A program made the translations under genes and the position numbers. The notes beneath the pieces are model-generated. The model made no database searches. It saw only the letters and a program-made list of their open reading frames with translations, and was not told the origin of the DNA. Positions 34,971-43,713 of a DNA stretch of 47,539 nt are shown piece after piece. Position 1 is the stretch's first letter. Each line of letters starts with the position of its first letter. The DNA lies in NCBI RefSeq assembly GCF_000429485.1, contig NZ_AUBY01000029.1, forward strand, positions 1-47,539, read 5' to 3'. This DNA is from Aliagarivorans marinus DSM 23064 (GTDB lineage: Bacteria; Pseudomonadota; Gammaproteobacteria; Enterobacterales; Celerinatantimonadaceae).

Positions 34971-35023
34971 CAACGACTTCTGCTATGCGCTCTTCGCGAC
35001 TACCCACTACCCAGAAGTCGTTG
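34971..35023. repeat. Long perfect stem-loop between convergent genes
   Basis: CAACGACTTCTG (34971-34982) and CAGAAGTCGTTG (35012-35023) form a perfect 12-bp stem with a 29-base loop, which holds a smaller GCG-CTCTT-CGC hairpin. It separates the convergent RpiR and GH8 genes. There is no T run, so it is either a two-way terminator with weak tail or a repetitive extragenic element. Confidence 0.6.
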
Positions 35024-35044
35024 AGTTACCTTGATTTACAGTGG

Positions 35045-36418
35045 CTACGGCAATGCAGGTTTATAGGTATTGCCGGTGAGCGTTAGCGCATAGAGTGCCG
35101 ATAGCGCCATACCGTAGTAGTCGTTGTTGGCGTTCTCATAGCCATTGGCGCCAATGTTCCATGGCAAGCTGCCGTTGAGGGTCTCATCTATCCAGTGTTT
35201 GGTGTAGTTTTCAACATTGTCTGGGTACCAGTTGTACAACATGCTGGCCACGGTAAAGCCGCCGGAGAAGCTGCGCCCGTTGTAACCGCTGCTGTTCCCG
35301 CTAGCTCGGTCGATATCCGCGAGGATGCCGCTTAGCTCGCCATTGTTCGAGTTGTTCACCAGATCGTTGATCAGGCGGCGGGTCCAGTCGCGGGCCGACT
35401 CACTGCCATACCAGGCGTAATCCATGGTCACTCGCCAAGGAATGCGCGATGCATCGGAGCCATAGTTAGTGGAGCGGCCGGTTACCGCCGAGCCATCGAG
35501 TTTCATCCAGTCCGGCACAAAGGTTTTGTCGCTATTGGGGCCGGCTTTTTGCTTATCCAGAATATCTTGGTAGAGGTCGCGAGCGGCCGAATCCCAGCGC
35601 TGGTTCTCATTGCGGATCTCGTTGCTCTGGGCGGCGGCTTCAGCAAAGTAGCGGAAGAATGCCGGGATCGAATAGGATGGGTCAAACTCATCGCTGCAGG
35701 GGTTAAAGCTGCTGCTTTGATAGGGCTTAACCACCCAAGTACCGCCATTGTTGGGGCACCAAGATAGCCAGTTGTCGTGCAGCTCGTTGACGATATGAAT
35801 GGCCTCTGAGCGGTAGTCGAGGCTGGAGTTGGGCCACTTGTCGGCTGCCACAAACAGCGCCATTGCGATATCGATGTCGCCATCGGTGGCCGGGCCTCCG
35901 CCGCCCGCGCCAAAGCACACTTGACTTTGACCGACGATGCCATAGCAGATGTCGTTGGTAACCGGGTAGCCGTTGCTCCACACCAGCCACGGCATCAGCG
36001 CACTATTGTTCTGTGCCATCACCTGTTGATAGAAGCGGAACAGCTTATCAAAGCGGGTTTTATCGTTGCCATAGGCGGTAATCAGCATGCCGTAGCCCAT
36101 GCCCTCGGAAGCGGTGGCGTAGGCGTCTTTCGATACCTGACCGTTCTCATCGCGCAGTGCGCCGCCGGAGCCCCATTTCACCCGGGCCATATTGGTACCG
36201 GCATCGACGATGTAGTTGTCGACAAATCGCGAATAGATGCTTTGCAGTTCGCTGTTGCTGATGGCTTGAGCGCTCGGCATTAGCATGCCGCCCCAATAGC
36301 CCGATTGCTGAGCGCTCTGACGGGTAGGGGCGGCGTTAACGCTCAGGCTTAGGCCAAGCAGCAGTGCTGCGCCAACCTTGAGAGGGCTGGGCATGCCCTG
36401 ATGGGTGAGATTATTCAT
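35045..36418 (-). CDS. Secreted GH8 endoglucanase/chitosanase-type enzyme
   Basis: A 457-residue exported glycoside hydrolase of family 8, with a signal peptide ending NAA (about residue 30). The proton donor is in ASEGMGYGM (E105) and the second acid in the family signature ATDGDIDIAMAL (D179, D181). GH8 enzymes hydrolyse beta-1,4 links in cellulose, xylan, chitosan or mixed glucans by inversion. No bcs genes are nearby, so it is more likely nutritional than a cellulose-synthesis accessory. I chose the ATG at 36418 because AAAGGA lies six bases upstream; an ATG at 36424 abuts that site. Two palindromes upstream look like operators. Confidence 0.92.
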   Translation of the reverse strand: MNNLTHQGMPSPLKVGAALLLGLSLSVNAAPTRQSAQQSGYWGGMLMPSAQAISNSELQSIYSRFVDNYIVDAGTNMARVKWGSGGALRDENGQVSKDAYATASEGMGYGMLITAYGNDKTRFDKLFRFYQQVMAQNNSALMPWLVWSNGYPVTNDICYGIVGQSQVCFGAGGGGPATDGDIDIAMALFVAADKWPNSSLDYRSEAIHIVNELHDNWLSWCPNNGGTWVVKPYQSSSFNPCSDEFDPSYSIPAFFRYFAEAAAQSNEIRNENQRWDSAARDLYQDILDKQKAGPNSDKTFVPDWMKLDGSAVTGRSTNYGSDASRIPWRVTMDYAWYGSESARDWTRRLINDLVNNSNNGELSGILADIDRASGNSSGYNGRSFSGGFTVASMLYNWYPDNVENYTKHWIDETLNGSLPWNIGANGYENANNDYYGMALSALYALTLTGNTYKPALP

Positions 36419-36738
36419 TATCATTCCTTTGCTTAAATTATGTTTTTAATCTTTATGCGGCTGAAAACTTCAGCTGCAAGCTAAGCAAAGACAGTTGGTT
36501 AGTGTTTTGCTAATTAACAAAAGCGAGTTTTAATTTACGAAAAAACGTAAATGCTAAGTGATTGGAAAGTTCTCAGGAAACTGTATGCGGAGGTTTTCAG
36601 CGGGGCGCCGAATCTGTGATCGCGCTGGCGTGGCAGAAAACGCCTTTCGGTGTCAGTAAAAGCCACTTGAGCCTGCTGCACTAAGGTAAGCAAAAGCAGG
36701 CCCAAGTTTGTGTTAGCGAACCCGCGCTAACGACTGGC
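36419..36738. other. Intergenic region upstream of GH8 and downstream of ribB
   Basis: No gene is seen. Near GH8 are the palindromes at 36505-36522 and 36533-36552. Near ribB are two hairpins: GTTAGCG/CGCTAAC (36712-36731), eight bases past the ribB stop, and GCCTGCT/AGCAGGC (36671-36701). Neither has a T run directly after it on the minus strand, so termination efficiency is uncertain. Confidence 0.5.
36505..36552. promoter_or_regulatory. Two candidate operators upstream of the GH8 gene
   Basis: TTTTGCTAATTAACAAAA (36505-36522) is an 18-bp palindrome with one mismatched pair. ATTTACG-AAAAAA-CGTAAAT (36533-36552) is a perfect 7-bp inverted repeat. They lie 87 and 115 bases upstream of the GH8 ATG and would fit dimeric repressors or activators. 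No regulator gene is adjacent except the RpiR gene at 34071. Confidence 0.5.
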
Positions 36739-37395
36739 TTAAGCCAGTTTCAATTGATGGTGCTGGCGGTAGGCAACGATATCTTCGATGGTCAGCACCG
36801 GCATCTTGTGTTGCTTGGCAAAGGCGACGATCTCGGGGGTTTTTGCCATCGTGCCGTCTTCATTGGTCAGCTCGCAAAGTACGCCTGCAGGGGACAAACC
36901 GGCCATTTGCACCAGATCGACGGTGCCTTCGGTGTGGCCGCGACGGCTTAACACGCCGCCGGAGCGCGCGCGCAGCGGGAATACGTGGCCGGGGCGAGCC
37001 AGGTCGCTGGGCTTGGCATCTTTAGCAATCGCAGTCTTGATGGTGGTAACCCGATCAGCGGCAGATACGCCAGTGGTCACGCCATGCTTGGCTTCGATGG
37101 ACACGGTAAAGGCGGTTTGGTTGGCGCTGGTGTTATCGATCACCATCGGTGGCAGTGCCAGTTGGCTGGCTTGTTGCTCGGTCAGGCACAGGCACACGAT
37201 GCCACTGCACTCGCGGATCATTAGTGCCATCTGCTGGTCGGTTAAGGTCTCGGCGGCGTAGATAATGTCGCCTTCATTTTCGCGGTCTTCATCGTCGAGC
37301 AATAGTACGCCTTGGCCTTGTTTTAAGGCGGCTAGCGCCAGCTCTACACGTTCAAGAGGTTGGCCGAATTCGGCTAATAGAGAAGTCTGATTCAT
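36739..37395 (-). CDS. ribB: 3,4-dihydroxy-2-butanone-4-phosphate synthase
   Basis: A 218-residue cytoplasmic enzyme that makes 3,4-dihydroxy-2-butanone 4-phosphate from ribulose 5-phosphate for riboflavin synthesis. It carries the acidic active-site loop [14 protein letters not shown] and the conserved [21 protein letters not shown]. It lacks the GTP cyclohydrolase II domain of RibBA and its length matches E. coli RibB (217 aa). The ATG at 37395 was chosen because GGAGT lies five bases upstream. An FMN riboswitch in the leader indicates feedback control by FMN. Confidence 0.97.
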   Translation of the reverse strand: MNQTSLLAEFGQPLERVELALAALKQGQGVLLLDDEDRENEGDIIYAAETLTDQQMALMIRECSGIVCLCLTEQQASQLALPPMVIDNTSANQTAFTVSIEAKHGVTTGVSAADRVTTIKTAIAKDAKPSDLARPGHVFPLRARSGGVLSRRGHTEGTVDLVQMAGLSPAGVLCELTNEDGTMAKTPEIVAFAKQHKMPVLTIEDIVAYRQHHQLKLA

Positions 37396-37558
37396 GGTGT
37401 ACTCCAACATAATCGTTACCAGAATCAGGGCATAAGTAAGAGCGATCAACAACACGCACGCGCTCAGCGATGCTTTGACAGGGTTAAACCCCTACGACAA
37501 AGCCGCATCAATCGGTGCGGTATCAATCGATAGATAACAGCGAGAGGGCTCGCTGGTT

Positions 37559-37716
37559 CACTCTCTCCCATCCGGACTATGACCGTCGGCTCTGGAGTCT
37601 CACCAGATCTGCTGACCCTGAATCGCTATGCGACTCAGGCGCTCGCGGGCTTCATAAACGGCTGCGGGGGCAGCGCTTAATTTACCGCCGGTGGGGAATT
37701 TCACCCCGCCCTGAGA
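37559..37716 (-). ncRNA. FMN riboswitch (RFN element)
   Basis: The minus strand carries the conserved RFN landmarks in order: CTCAGGGCGGGGTGAAA (from 37716), TTCCCCACCGGCGGTAAA, then AGCCCGCGAGCGCC, GGTCAGCAGATCTGGTGAGA, CCAGAGCCGACGGTCA and AGTCCGGATGGGAGAGAG (to about 37560). FMN binding represses flavin genes. It lies about 165 bases upstream of the ribB ATG, leaving room for an expression platform; a short stem GCCGCA/TGCGGT at about 37502-37521 may be part of it. Confidence 0.95.
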
Positions 37717-37779
37717 ATAATGCTTTGAAAAGCTTGGTTATATTAACGCTTTTTGCGGGGTAACAGAAGCATCAGCAGA

Positions 37780-38409
37780 CTATTCCCAGGTGCCAAGTGG
37801 CTTGGTGTCGGCGAAGTAACCGGTTTTGTCGGCCTCGGTAATAGGGCGGATCACCTTACAGGGCACACCTGCAGCAATTACGTTGGCGGGAATATCCTTG
37901 GTGACCACACTGCCAGCGCCGATGATGGTGTTATCGCCGATGCTCACCCCGGGGTTAATCGACACATTGCCACCGACCCACACGTTGTCGCCAATGCGGA
38001 TCGGTAGGGCATAGCAGCCGCCCATATTGCGCTCGGCGGCGTCGATGGCATGGTTTGCTCCAAACAGGCCGACCCGTGGGCCGAACAACACATTGCTGCC
38101 GATGCTGATCTCGTTGCAATCGAGCATGATGCAGTCCCAGTTGATAAACACGTTATCACCGAGGCTGATATTAAAGCCAAACTCGCAGCGAAAGCCCGAG
38201 GAGATCGCCACGTTTTTGCCTACCTTGGCAAACAGCTCGTTCATCACCTGTTGCTTCTCTTGCTCGCTGGCCGCGCTGTGATAGGCATTGACCTTTTTCG
38301 CGGCTGCCACCCGCGCCAAGTGGCAGGCCTCACTGTAATCGTTATACATCTCACCACTGCACACCATCTTCTTCAGTGCGGCTTGGGCGGCTAATTCGGC
38401 TGGGGTCAT
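37780..38409 (-). CDS. Maltose/galactoside O-acetyltransferase-type enzyme
   Basis: A 209-residue acetyl-CoA-dependent acetyltransferase. The N-terminal Mac domain is recognisable in MVCSGEMYNDYSEACHLAR (from about residue 15), and the hexapeptide beta-helix carries GPRVGLFGANHAID, with the catalytic histidine, and the closing VIGAG-type motif as IIGAGSVVTKDI. It acetylates a sugar hydroxyl such as maltose, glucose or a nodulation-type glycan (Maa/NodL/LacA group). The first ATG has no clear ribosome site; an internal ATG at residue 15 is possible. It lies upstream of ribB's riboswitch and reads in the same direction. Confidence 0.88.
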   Translation of the reverse strand: MTPAELAAQAALKKMVCSGEMYNDYSEACHLARVAAAKKVNAYHSAASEQEKQQVMNELFAKVGKNVAISSGFRCEFGFNISLGDNVFINWDCIMLDCNEISIGSNVLFGPRVGLFGANHAIDAAERNMGGCYALPIRIGDNVWVGGNVSINPGVSIGDNTIIGAGSVVTKDIPANVIAAGVPCKVIRPITEADKTGYFADTKPLGTWE

Positions 38410-38540
38410 ACTGCTGTTGCCTTATTGGGGTAAATAGGTCTCCACGCTAGCAAAATCGTTAACACTCAGCCAGTTAGTGGGTTTGTGAATGTGAAAGTCG
38501 CAGGGTTCTTTGGCGCTCGCTGCGTTAAGTTTCAGAGCTG

Positions 38541-39467
38541 CTACTGCTGTTCTTCACACAGCGAGAACTGCTGGCGCTGCAAGGCCTCGATACAGCGGAT
38601 AAGAAGCGGGGCTCGCTCCATCTGTAGCAGGTGCCCTTGGTTGTGTAGGTAGAGGAAGTGGCGCTTATCCTCGGGCAAATATTGATACACGTACTCCCCT
38701 TGGCGCGGGTCCACTAAGCTGTCGGTGTCGCCTTGGATCACAATGGTAGGAACATCGATTTGCGCTAGCCGCGCTGGGCTATCCGCTAGCCCAGGCTGTA
38801 GGGCGTACATCTCCAGGTTGGAGTGGCTAAGCTCGCGCCCAATGTTGCTGTAGCTCATTACCCAGCGGCTCAGTTGCCAACTGGCCAAGCGATTGTACCA
38901 GCGTGGCGCACCCAGACTTTGGCTGTGCACCCCGGCCAATAGCATCAGCGCGTCAATATCATCGGGAAGCGCTTCATAGAGCATCGGCGCAAGCGAGGCG
39001 CCCCAAGAGTGACCGACCAGAATCAGCGGCAGCTCAGGGTGTTCACGTTTTAGCTGGGCCAGCAGCGGGCTAATCAGCTCGACTTGCTCAAACATGCTGG
39101 GGACCGGGCGCGGCTGGTCTTGATACTGGGAGTTGCCCCAGCCGGGGCGATCGAGGCTAACAAACAGAAAGTCGGCGGTGAGTGACTCATCGGCAATCAG
39201 ATAAGCCGCATCGGTCCAACTGCCGGGGGTGCCATGCACCCATACCACCACCCCGAGATTGGGTGTACCTCTGGTCACGTAATGCAGATCAAACTGGCCA
39301 TGGTGCAGGTGATGATGCTGGTAGGCCGGGTTATCCATCAAATGGCTGGTGACAAACTCACGTTGCTGCTGCAGTGAGTCGGGGAGGGGCTGGCAGGCAC
39401 TGAGCCCTAGCAGCATCATCGGTAACGTAACAAGAAAGGCGTACTTAAGGGTGTGTGCAAGAGTCAT
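38541..39467 (-). CDS. Alpha/beta-hydrolase lipoprotein
   Basis: A 308-residue protein with a lipoprotein signal (lipobox GLSA|C, C25 from the ATG at 39467) and an alpha/beta-hydrolase domain. The nucleophile elbow is GHSWGA, the acid is likely in GDTDSLVD and the histidine in NQGHLLQ, giving a full triad. HGTPGSW supplies the oxyanion region. It should be an esterase or related hydrolase anchored in the cell envelope. A GTG 12 bases upstream is an alternative start. The substrate is unknown and neighbours give no clue. Confidence 0.85.
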   Translation of the reverse strand: MTLAHTLKYAFLVTLPMMLLGLSACQPLPDSLQQQREFVTSHLMDNPAYQHHHLHHGQFDLHYVTRGTPNLGVVVWVHGTPGSWTDAAYLIADESLTADFLFVSLDRPGWGNSQYQDQPRPVPSMFEQVELISPLLAQLKREHPELPLILVGHSWGASLAPMLYEALPDDIDALMLLAGVHSQSLGAPRWYNRLASWQLSRWVMSYSNIGRELSHSNLEMYALQPGLADSPARLAQIDVPTIVIQGDTDSLVDPRQGEYVYQYLPEDKRHFLYLHNQGHLLQMERAPLLIRCIEALQRQQFSLCEEQQ

Positions 39468-39792
39468 GGAGTAGGTCACTTCGTCTGAGATCGGTTGGCC
39501 ACATTCACTATGCCGCTATAGACCGAAGAGAAATCGATTTTTGTTCAAGTGTAGTTTAGAAAGTATCTGGTAATGCGCTGTTCGCTCTCAGGCAATCGCG
39601 GCTTGTGGTAAACAACGCATTTTGGCACGCAATACGATCTAGAGTTTGCATTGATAGTAATATGAGTAATTGCTTCTGCACCTAAGTTATTACTAAACTT
39701 AACCTTTGTGGTATCTGAGCAGGCAAGCTTAAATGTGGCACATGAGCTCCAGACCCCATGCTCGCAATGTTCGCACTCACTCTGAGCGATAC
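39468..39792. other. Intergenic region between divergent hydrolase and prepilin genes
   Basis: I see no gene or strong structure in these 325 bases, which are A+T-rich toward the right half (39640-39720) and must carry both promoters. Confidence 0.3.
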
Positions 39793-40323
39793 ATGCCTAG
39801 TAAGGGCTTTACCATGGTCGAGCTGACCGTGGTGGTGGTGATACTTGGGGTTATTGCCGTGTTTGCCCTGCCACGTTTTCTTTCGTTCTCCCGCGACGCC
39901 CAAATCAATGCCAATCAAGCCACCGCCGAGGCCTTCGAAGCGGCGCTCGACAGCGCGCATTTAAAGTGGCAAATCGAAGGCGCGCCTGGTCGGATCCAAG
40001 ACCTCGATGGCACCCTAGATATGAATAGCTTCGGCTGGCCCATTGGTACCGATAAGGGTAGCGGTAATGACAATATCGGCCGTGGCGGCGCAGGTTGTTA
40101 CCTGCTGTGGAACTACCTGATGAACGATTCGCCCAGTGCAATTAACAACGCGAGCGCCGATTACCAGAGTTATCGACGGGCCGGTCGCAGCGCCTGCACC
40201 TATATCTACCGAGCCGGTGGCGATGAGTCGGGGCGCGGTCAGGCCGATTTAGGGATCTACTACAACTCGCTTGATGGCAGTGTGACAACCTGTGGGCAAT
40301 GGTTGGGGGAAGGGTGTAACTGA
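39793..40323 (+). CDS. Type IV pilin / type II secretion-type pseudopilin
   Basis: A 176-residue prepilin. The leader MPSKG is followed by FTMVELTVVVVILGVIAVFA, with Phe at +1 and Glu at +5, the prepilin-peptidase signature, and a single N-terminal hydrophobic helix. The C-terminal globular part has several Cys and aromatic residues. MshA-like and GspH/GspI-like pseudopilins look alike; no mannose-sensitive pilus or gsp genes are nearby. The ATG at 39793 was chosen because the leader begins there; a longer in-frame version has no pilin leader. It is convergent with the nuclease gene, with the hairpin at 40325-40351 between. Confidence 0.88.
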   Translation: MPSKGFTMVELTVVVVILGVIAVFALPRFLSFSRDAQINANQATAEAFEAALDSAHLKWQIEGAPGRIQDLDGTLDMNSFGWPIGTDKGSGNDNIGRGGAGCYLLWNYLMNDSPSAINNASADYQSYRRAGRSACTYIYRAGGDESGRGQADLGIYYNSLDGSVTTCGQWLGEGCN

Positions 40324-40324
40324 A

Positions 40325-40351
40325 CGCGCCGCTAATGGCTTGAGCGGCGCG
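40325..40351. terminator. Hairpin between convergent prepilin and nuclease genes
   Basis: A very stable stem, CGCGCCGCT / AGCGGCGCG, with a nine-base loop, lies directly after the prepilin stop. There is no T run on either side, so it may be a weak two-way terminator. Confidence 0.55.
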
Positions 40352-40370
40352 TAATAGTGATAGCTTGGGA

Positions 40371-43300
40371 CTAGTCGTTATCGCTAATAATCACTTCGGC
40401 ATAGCTTTGCGCGCCCAGCTCGGCGCCGCGCGACCATAGCAGGTAGACATGGAAGCTTTCCTCACCTTCTATCCGGCGATCATCGCGGATGCGCGCATTC
40501 AGATAACGGGTACCCGATTCGCCTTCGCGCCAGCTTAGTAGTTGGATGGGCGCGGCGCGGTAGTCACGCCAGGAGGCGGAGCCGGGCAGGATCAGAGCCC
40601 ACACCCGAGTGCGCTCGCTGGCTGGGCCATTGAGCTCGACCGGGATCTGGATGCGGCGAGCACCTTCGTCGAACACAAACTCTGTGGCTGGGAAGTTCAC
40701 CGCCAGTGGGGTGTTGTCTTCAATCAGCAGCTCGACTTCCTGCTCAGCGTGTTTCGCACTCCCTGATACCACACTCAGCTCAAGCACGGCACGCTCTTGA
40801 TCTTCGATAAGCGAGTCGCTGTAAGCGCCAATGCTCAGGGTATAAGGGCTTTGGTCTCCATCGCTCCAAACCAGCTCGCCTGACAGCAGTGGCAGATCGC
40901 TCTCATCGGCAGTGTCGGCCACGATTTGGTAGCTGATCACCACTTCACCAAAGTCGCCGCCGCTGCGCTGGAACACCAGCTCTGCGGTTTCGCCTTCGAT
41001 AATGGTCAGCGAGGGCGCTACCTCGATGCGGCCTGCGCTGCGCATATCCAGTGCCAGTACTACTGGGTCGTGGTCTGAGGCGCGATAGGCGCTCGGGCCG
41101 TAGTAGTCGACGATTTGTTGCTCGGTCTTGTACTCAGTGTTGTAGTCCAGGCCACGTGGCTCGTCGGCATTGATATGCCAGTCGGTGGCGGCTACTACCC
41201 GGCTTAGCAAGGCTGAGTCGGCTAAGGCGTGATCGAGGCTGCCAGCTTCTTCGTCGAAGTAGTAGGAGTAGTTGCCTTGCTCGAACAGCGGTACCACGTT
41301 GGTGAAGCCCGCAGCTTCAAAGGCCAACATCGGGTCTTCTTTGGCGTAGGCGTTGAAATCGCCCATCAGCAGCACCTGAGTTTGCTCATCGAAGTAGCCG
41401 CTCAGGGTTTGCGCTGCTAGCACTCGCTGGCCGTTACAGTTGCCTTGGCCGTCGTTCATATCCGGGTCGCCCAGTGCATCACAGCTGGAGCCTTTCGATT
41501 TGAAGTGGTTAACGGCAACGCTAAGCTGCTCGCCGCTGGCTAGCAGTTCAAAACGCTGGATAAGCGGTACCCGGTGCTTAGCGGTAGCGGCATCGAAGGG
41601 GTAGGCCTCCAGCAGCTCAGCTTCGCCGGCGGTTTCTACCACTGCCGGGCGGTAGATAAGGCCCACGGCGATGGCATCGTTGCCTACTCGGCCTGCCGCT
41701 GGCGCGACAAACGCGTAGTGTTGCTGCTCGCTCAGTTCTGCGTTCACCGCATCAACCAGGTTGGCAATGGCGCTGTCGTCACTAAAGCCGTTGTTTTGGA
41801 TCTCCATCAGGCCGACGATGTCTGCGTCCATGGCGACCAAGGCGGCAACCAGCTTGGCGCGCTGGCGTTCAAACTCTTCGGCGGTATTGGCGCCGCGGTA
41901 GAGGTCTTCGCCCAAATCTAGGCCGGTAAAGAAGTTGAGCACGTTGAAGCTGGCTACTTTCAGGGTGCCTTGACCGTTCTCTTCATAAACGAGCTGGGGC
42001 TCGGTGCTGCGCGGGTTGGCGTCGATAAAGCTCGGCTGCGAGGTGGACTGGACACGGTAGTCGCCAAAGGCATAGTTGAGTACGCCTTCAACACCGCTGA
42101 CCTCGCTGCCCGCACGCAGGCTTAGCTCGGCAGATAGCTGAGGGAAGTAGCTGATCTCTGGTGGGTTCTGGGCACTTACCCCATCGTCTAGCAACAAGCG
42201 GTTGAGGATATTGGCCTCAGCCACTGCGATGGCCTCCGGGGTGCCCGCAGGATAAAGCTGGGTAGACTTATAGCGTTTACCCAAGGACAGCACCGTCTCA
42301 CCGTAGCGGTTGAAGTTGTAGCGTGGGGTGGCGTGCAGGGTTTGTGGCAGGCTGACGCGCATACCTTCCAAATGCCCCAGATCGGTATCCGCTAACGGCA
42401 GAGTGATCGGCGTGGCGCTCGGTAGTGGCTCTTCGCCACACACGCTTAGCCCTTCTACGCTGGTCAGTTGATAGCCGCCGCTGTAGCTGTCGAAGGTTGC
42501 CAATACACGCACGCGTTCGCCTAGGTTGACTGCATCGCGGAAGTGGTAGACGAACACGCCCTCAGAGGTAGCATCGTCACTATCTTGGTTGGCATCGGCA
42601 TGCTGTAAGAAGAAGCCCGATAGCTGATAGTTGTCGCCCACCCCTTGGAAGTCGCCAACCACAACCGCTTCGACTACAACGCGCTGGCCTAGCATGGCTT
42701 GCGCGTTTGACAAGCTACCACCTTGCTGGCCGCGTAGCGCGTGGATGGGGGTGCTGTCTTCGCCACACAGGCCGAGTACTAGCTCTGGGTCGGTGGGTTC
42801 GCCGCTTCCATCACCAGAGCCATCACCAGAGCCATCACCGCCAGAGCCATCGCCAGAGCAGGCATCCACACCGATACAGCCGAGGCCATCGACGGTGTTT
42901 TGAGCGAAGTTAAACCAGCGCGCTACCAGGTTGAATTCCGACTCGTTGTCGTTGTCTGCATCGCTGCCGGTGATGCGGCGCAGCGTCATATCTTTGGTGC
43001 TGCCACCGCCGCCGGTCCAGACCTGACGCACGCCGATCTGACCGATTCGGTCGACCAAAACACCATTGAAAAATAAGCCGACGGCATCGTCGCCGTTAAA
43101 GTTCACCACACTGGAGGCACTGCCAATACCGGCGGGGATAACCGCGTTGTCGTGATTGCCGATCACGCCTTGATTATTGACCAGTACCAAGGTTTCACCG
43201 GCGGCCAGCGATCCGCTCAGCTCTTGGGTATTGGTGGCGCTGCTGGCGCCATTGGAGAACAGTCTTACCTCGTAGCCGCTTAGGTCTACGCTGCTGTCGC

Positions 43301-43424
43301 CATAGTTGGCAATCTCCAGCGCTTTGTTAAAGCTGCTGCCTTCGACGTACTCGCTAAATAGTACATCGGCGTGAAGTGGGCTACTTGCAGCGCTTGCTGC
43401 CAATAGCCAGGGGATCAGTATCAT
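40371..43424 (-). CDS. ExeM/NucH-type extracellular nuclease
   Basis: A 1017-residue exported protein. After a signal peptide (to about residue 19) comes a lamin-tail-type beta-sandwich (LFSEYVEGSSFNKALEI, about 20-150), a Gly/Asp/Ser linker of GDGSG units (about 190-212), an OB-like region (about 220-340), and an endonuclease/exonuclease/phosphatase domain (about 470-795). The metal and catalytic motifs are visible: LMEIQNN (E near 540), GDFNAY (near 688) and SDHDPV (near 783). A Calx-beta-like C-terminal region follows (about 800-1017). ExeM of Shewanella ends in a GlyGly-CTERM sorting tail; this protein lacks one. It should digest extracellular DNA for phosphate or biofilm turnover. AGGA lies nine bases before the ATG. 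Confidence 0.9.
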   Translation of the reverse strand: MILIPWLLAASAASSPLHADVLFSEYVEGSSFNKALEIANYGDSSVDLSGYEVRLFSNGASSATNTQELSGSLAAGETLVLVNNQGVIGNHDNAVIPAGIGSASSVVNFNGDDAVGLFFNGVLVDRIGQIGVRQVWTGGGGSTKDMTLRRITGSDADNDNESEFNLVARWFNFAQNTVDGLGCIGVDACSGDGSGGDGSGDGSGDGSGEPTDPELVLGLCGEDSTPIHALRGQQGGSLSNAQAMLGQRVVVEAVVVGDFQGVGDNYQLSGFFLQHADANQDSDDATSEGVFVYHFRDAVNLGERVRVLATFDSYSGGYQLTSVEGLSVCGEEPLPSATPITLPLADTDLGHLEGMRVSLPQTLHATPRYNFNRYGETVLSLGKRYKSTQLYPAGTPEAIAVAEANILNRLLLDDGVSAQNPPEISYFPQLSAELSLRAGSEVSGVEGVLNYAFGDYRVQSTSQPSFIDANPRSTEPQLVYEENGQGTLKVASFNVLNFFTGLDLGEDLYRGANTAEEFERQRAKLVAALVAMDADIVGLMEIQNNGFSDDSAIANLVDAVNAELSEQQHYAFVAPAAGRVGNDAIAVGLIYRPAVVETAGEAELLEAYPFDAATAKHRVPLIQRFELLASGEQLSVAVNHFKSKGSSCDALGDPDMNDGQGNCNGQRVLAAQTLSGYFDEQTQVLLMGDFNAYAKEDPMLAFEAAGFTNVVPLFEQGNYSYYFDEEAGSLDHALADSALLSRVVAATDWHINADEPRGLDYNTEYKTEQQIVDYYGPSAYRASDHDPVVLALDMRSAGRIEVAPSLTIIEGETAELVFQRSGGDFGEVVISYQIVADTADESDLPLLSGELVWSDGDQSPYTLSIGAYSDSLIEDQERAVLELSVVSGSAKHAEQEVELLIEDNTPLAVNFPATEFVFDEGARRIQIPVELNGPASERTRVWALILPGSASWRDYRAAPIQLLSWREGESGTRYLNARIRDDRRIEGEESFHVYLLWSRGAELGAQSYAEVIISDND
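42808..42858 (-). repeat. In-frame 12-bp tandem repeats encoding the GDGS linker
   Basis: Units of the type CCATCACCAGAG repeat about four times (one expanded to 15 bp) in the nuclease gene. They encode the flexible Gly-Asp-Gly-Ser linker between the N-terminal domains and the rest, so length changes would keep the reading frame. Confidence 0.8.
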
Positions 43425-43620
43425 AGTTAACGTCCTTGTTGAAAGTAGCGGTGTTGCAAACGCAAAAACGGCAGTGAATAGACTGCCGAGGCAATCCAGT
43501 GTGGATGCGCTAAGTGACAGAAAACAAGGATTTTTAAGACAAAAGAGTGAAGCTTTGATGACCAGATAGCGGGGCCGACAATGTGGCTGCTAGCTGGTAT
43601 ACCCCAACAGCAAATCGGGT

Positions 43621-43649
43621 CGTGATAAAAACGTGATAACTTCGTGAAC
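43621..43649 (+). promoter_or_regulatory. Three direct repeats CGTGA at 11-bp spacing
   Basis: CGTGATA (43621), CGTGATA (43632) and CGTGAAC (43643) are spaced exactly 11 bp apart, one DNA turn, the layout bound by tandem OmpR/PhoB-family response regulators. They end about 65 bases before the spondin gene start, and an OmpR-type regulator is encoded at 45238. The rest of the 289-bp region between the nuclease and spondin genes holds no gene. Confidence 0.55.
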
Positions 43650-43713
43650 CTGTCGGGATATCCGCTACCTAGCCTTGAGAGTGATTAAACCATCACCCTT
43701 CAAGGAGAGAACC

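Noticed and set aside
43595-43606. A fourth PhnR-like word, TGGTATACCCCA, upstream of the nuclease and spondin genes
   Set aside because: It lacks the central AG of the three phn sites and its right half matches only in TGG; the symmetry is poor, so chance is the simpler explanation.
43617-43650. The 11-bp-spaced repeats read on the minus strand (TTATCAC) as a Pho box for the nuclease gene
   Set aside because: The heptamers match CTGTCAC in only about 4-5 of 7 positions and lie about 200 bases from the nuclease start without a well-placed -10, whereas they are about 65 bases from the spondin start on the other strand.
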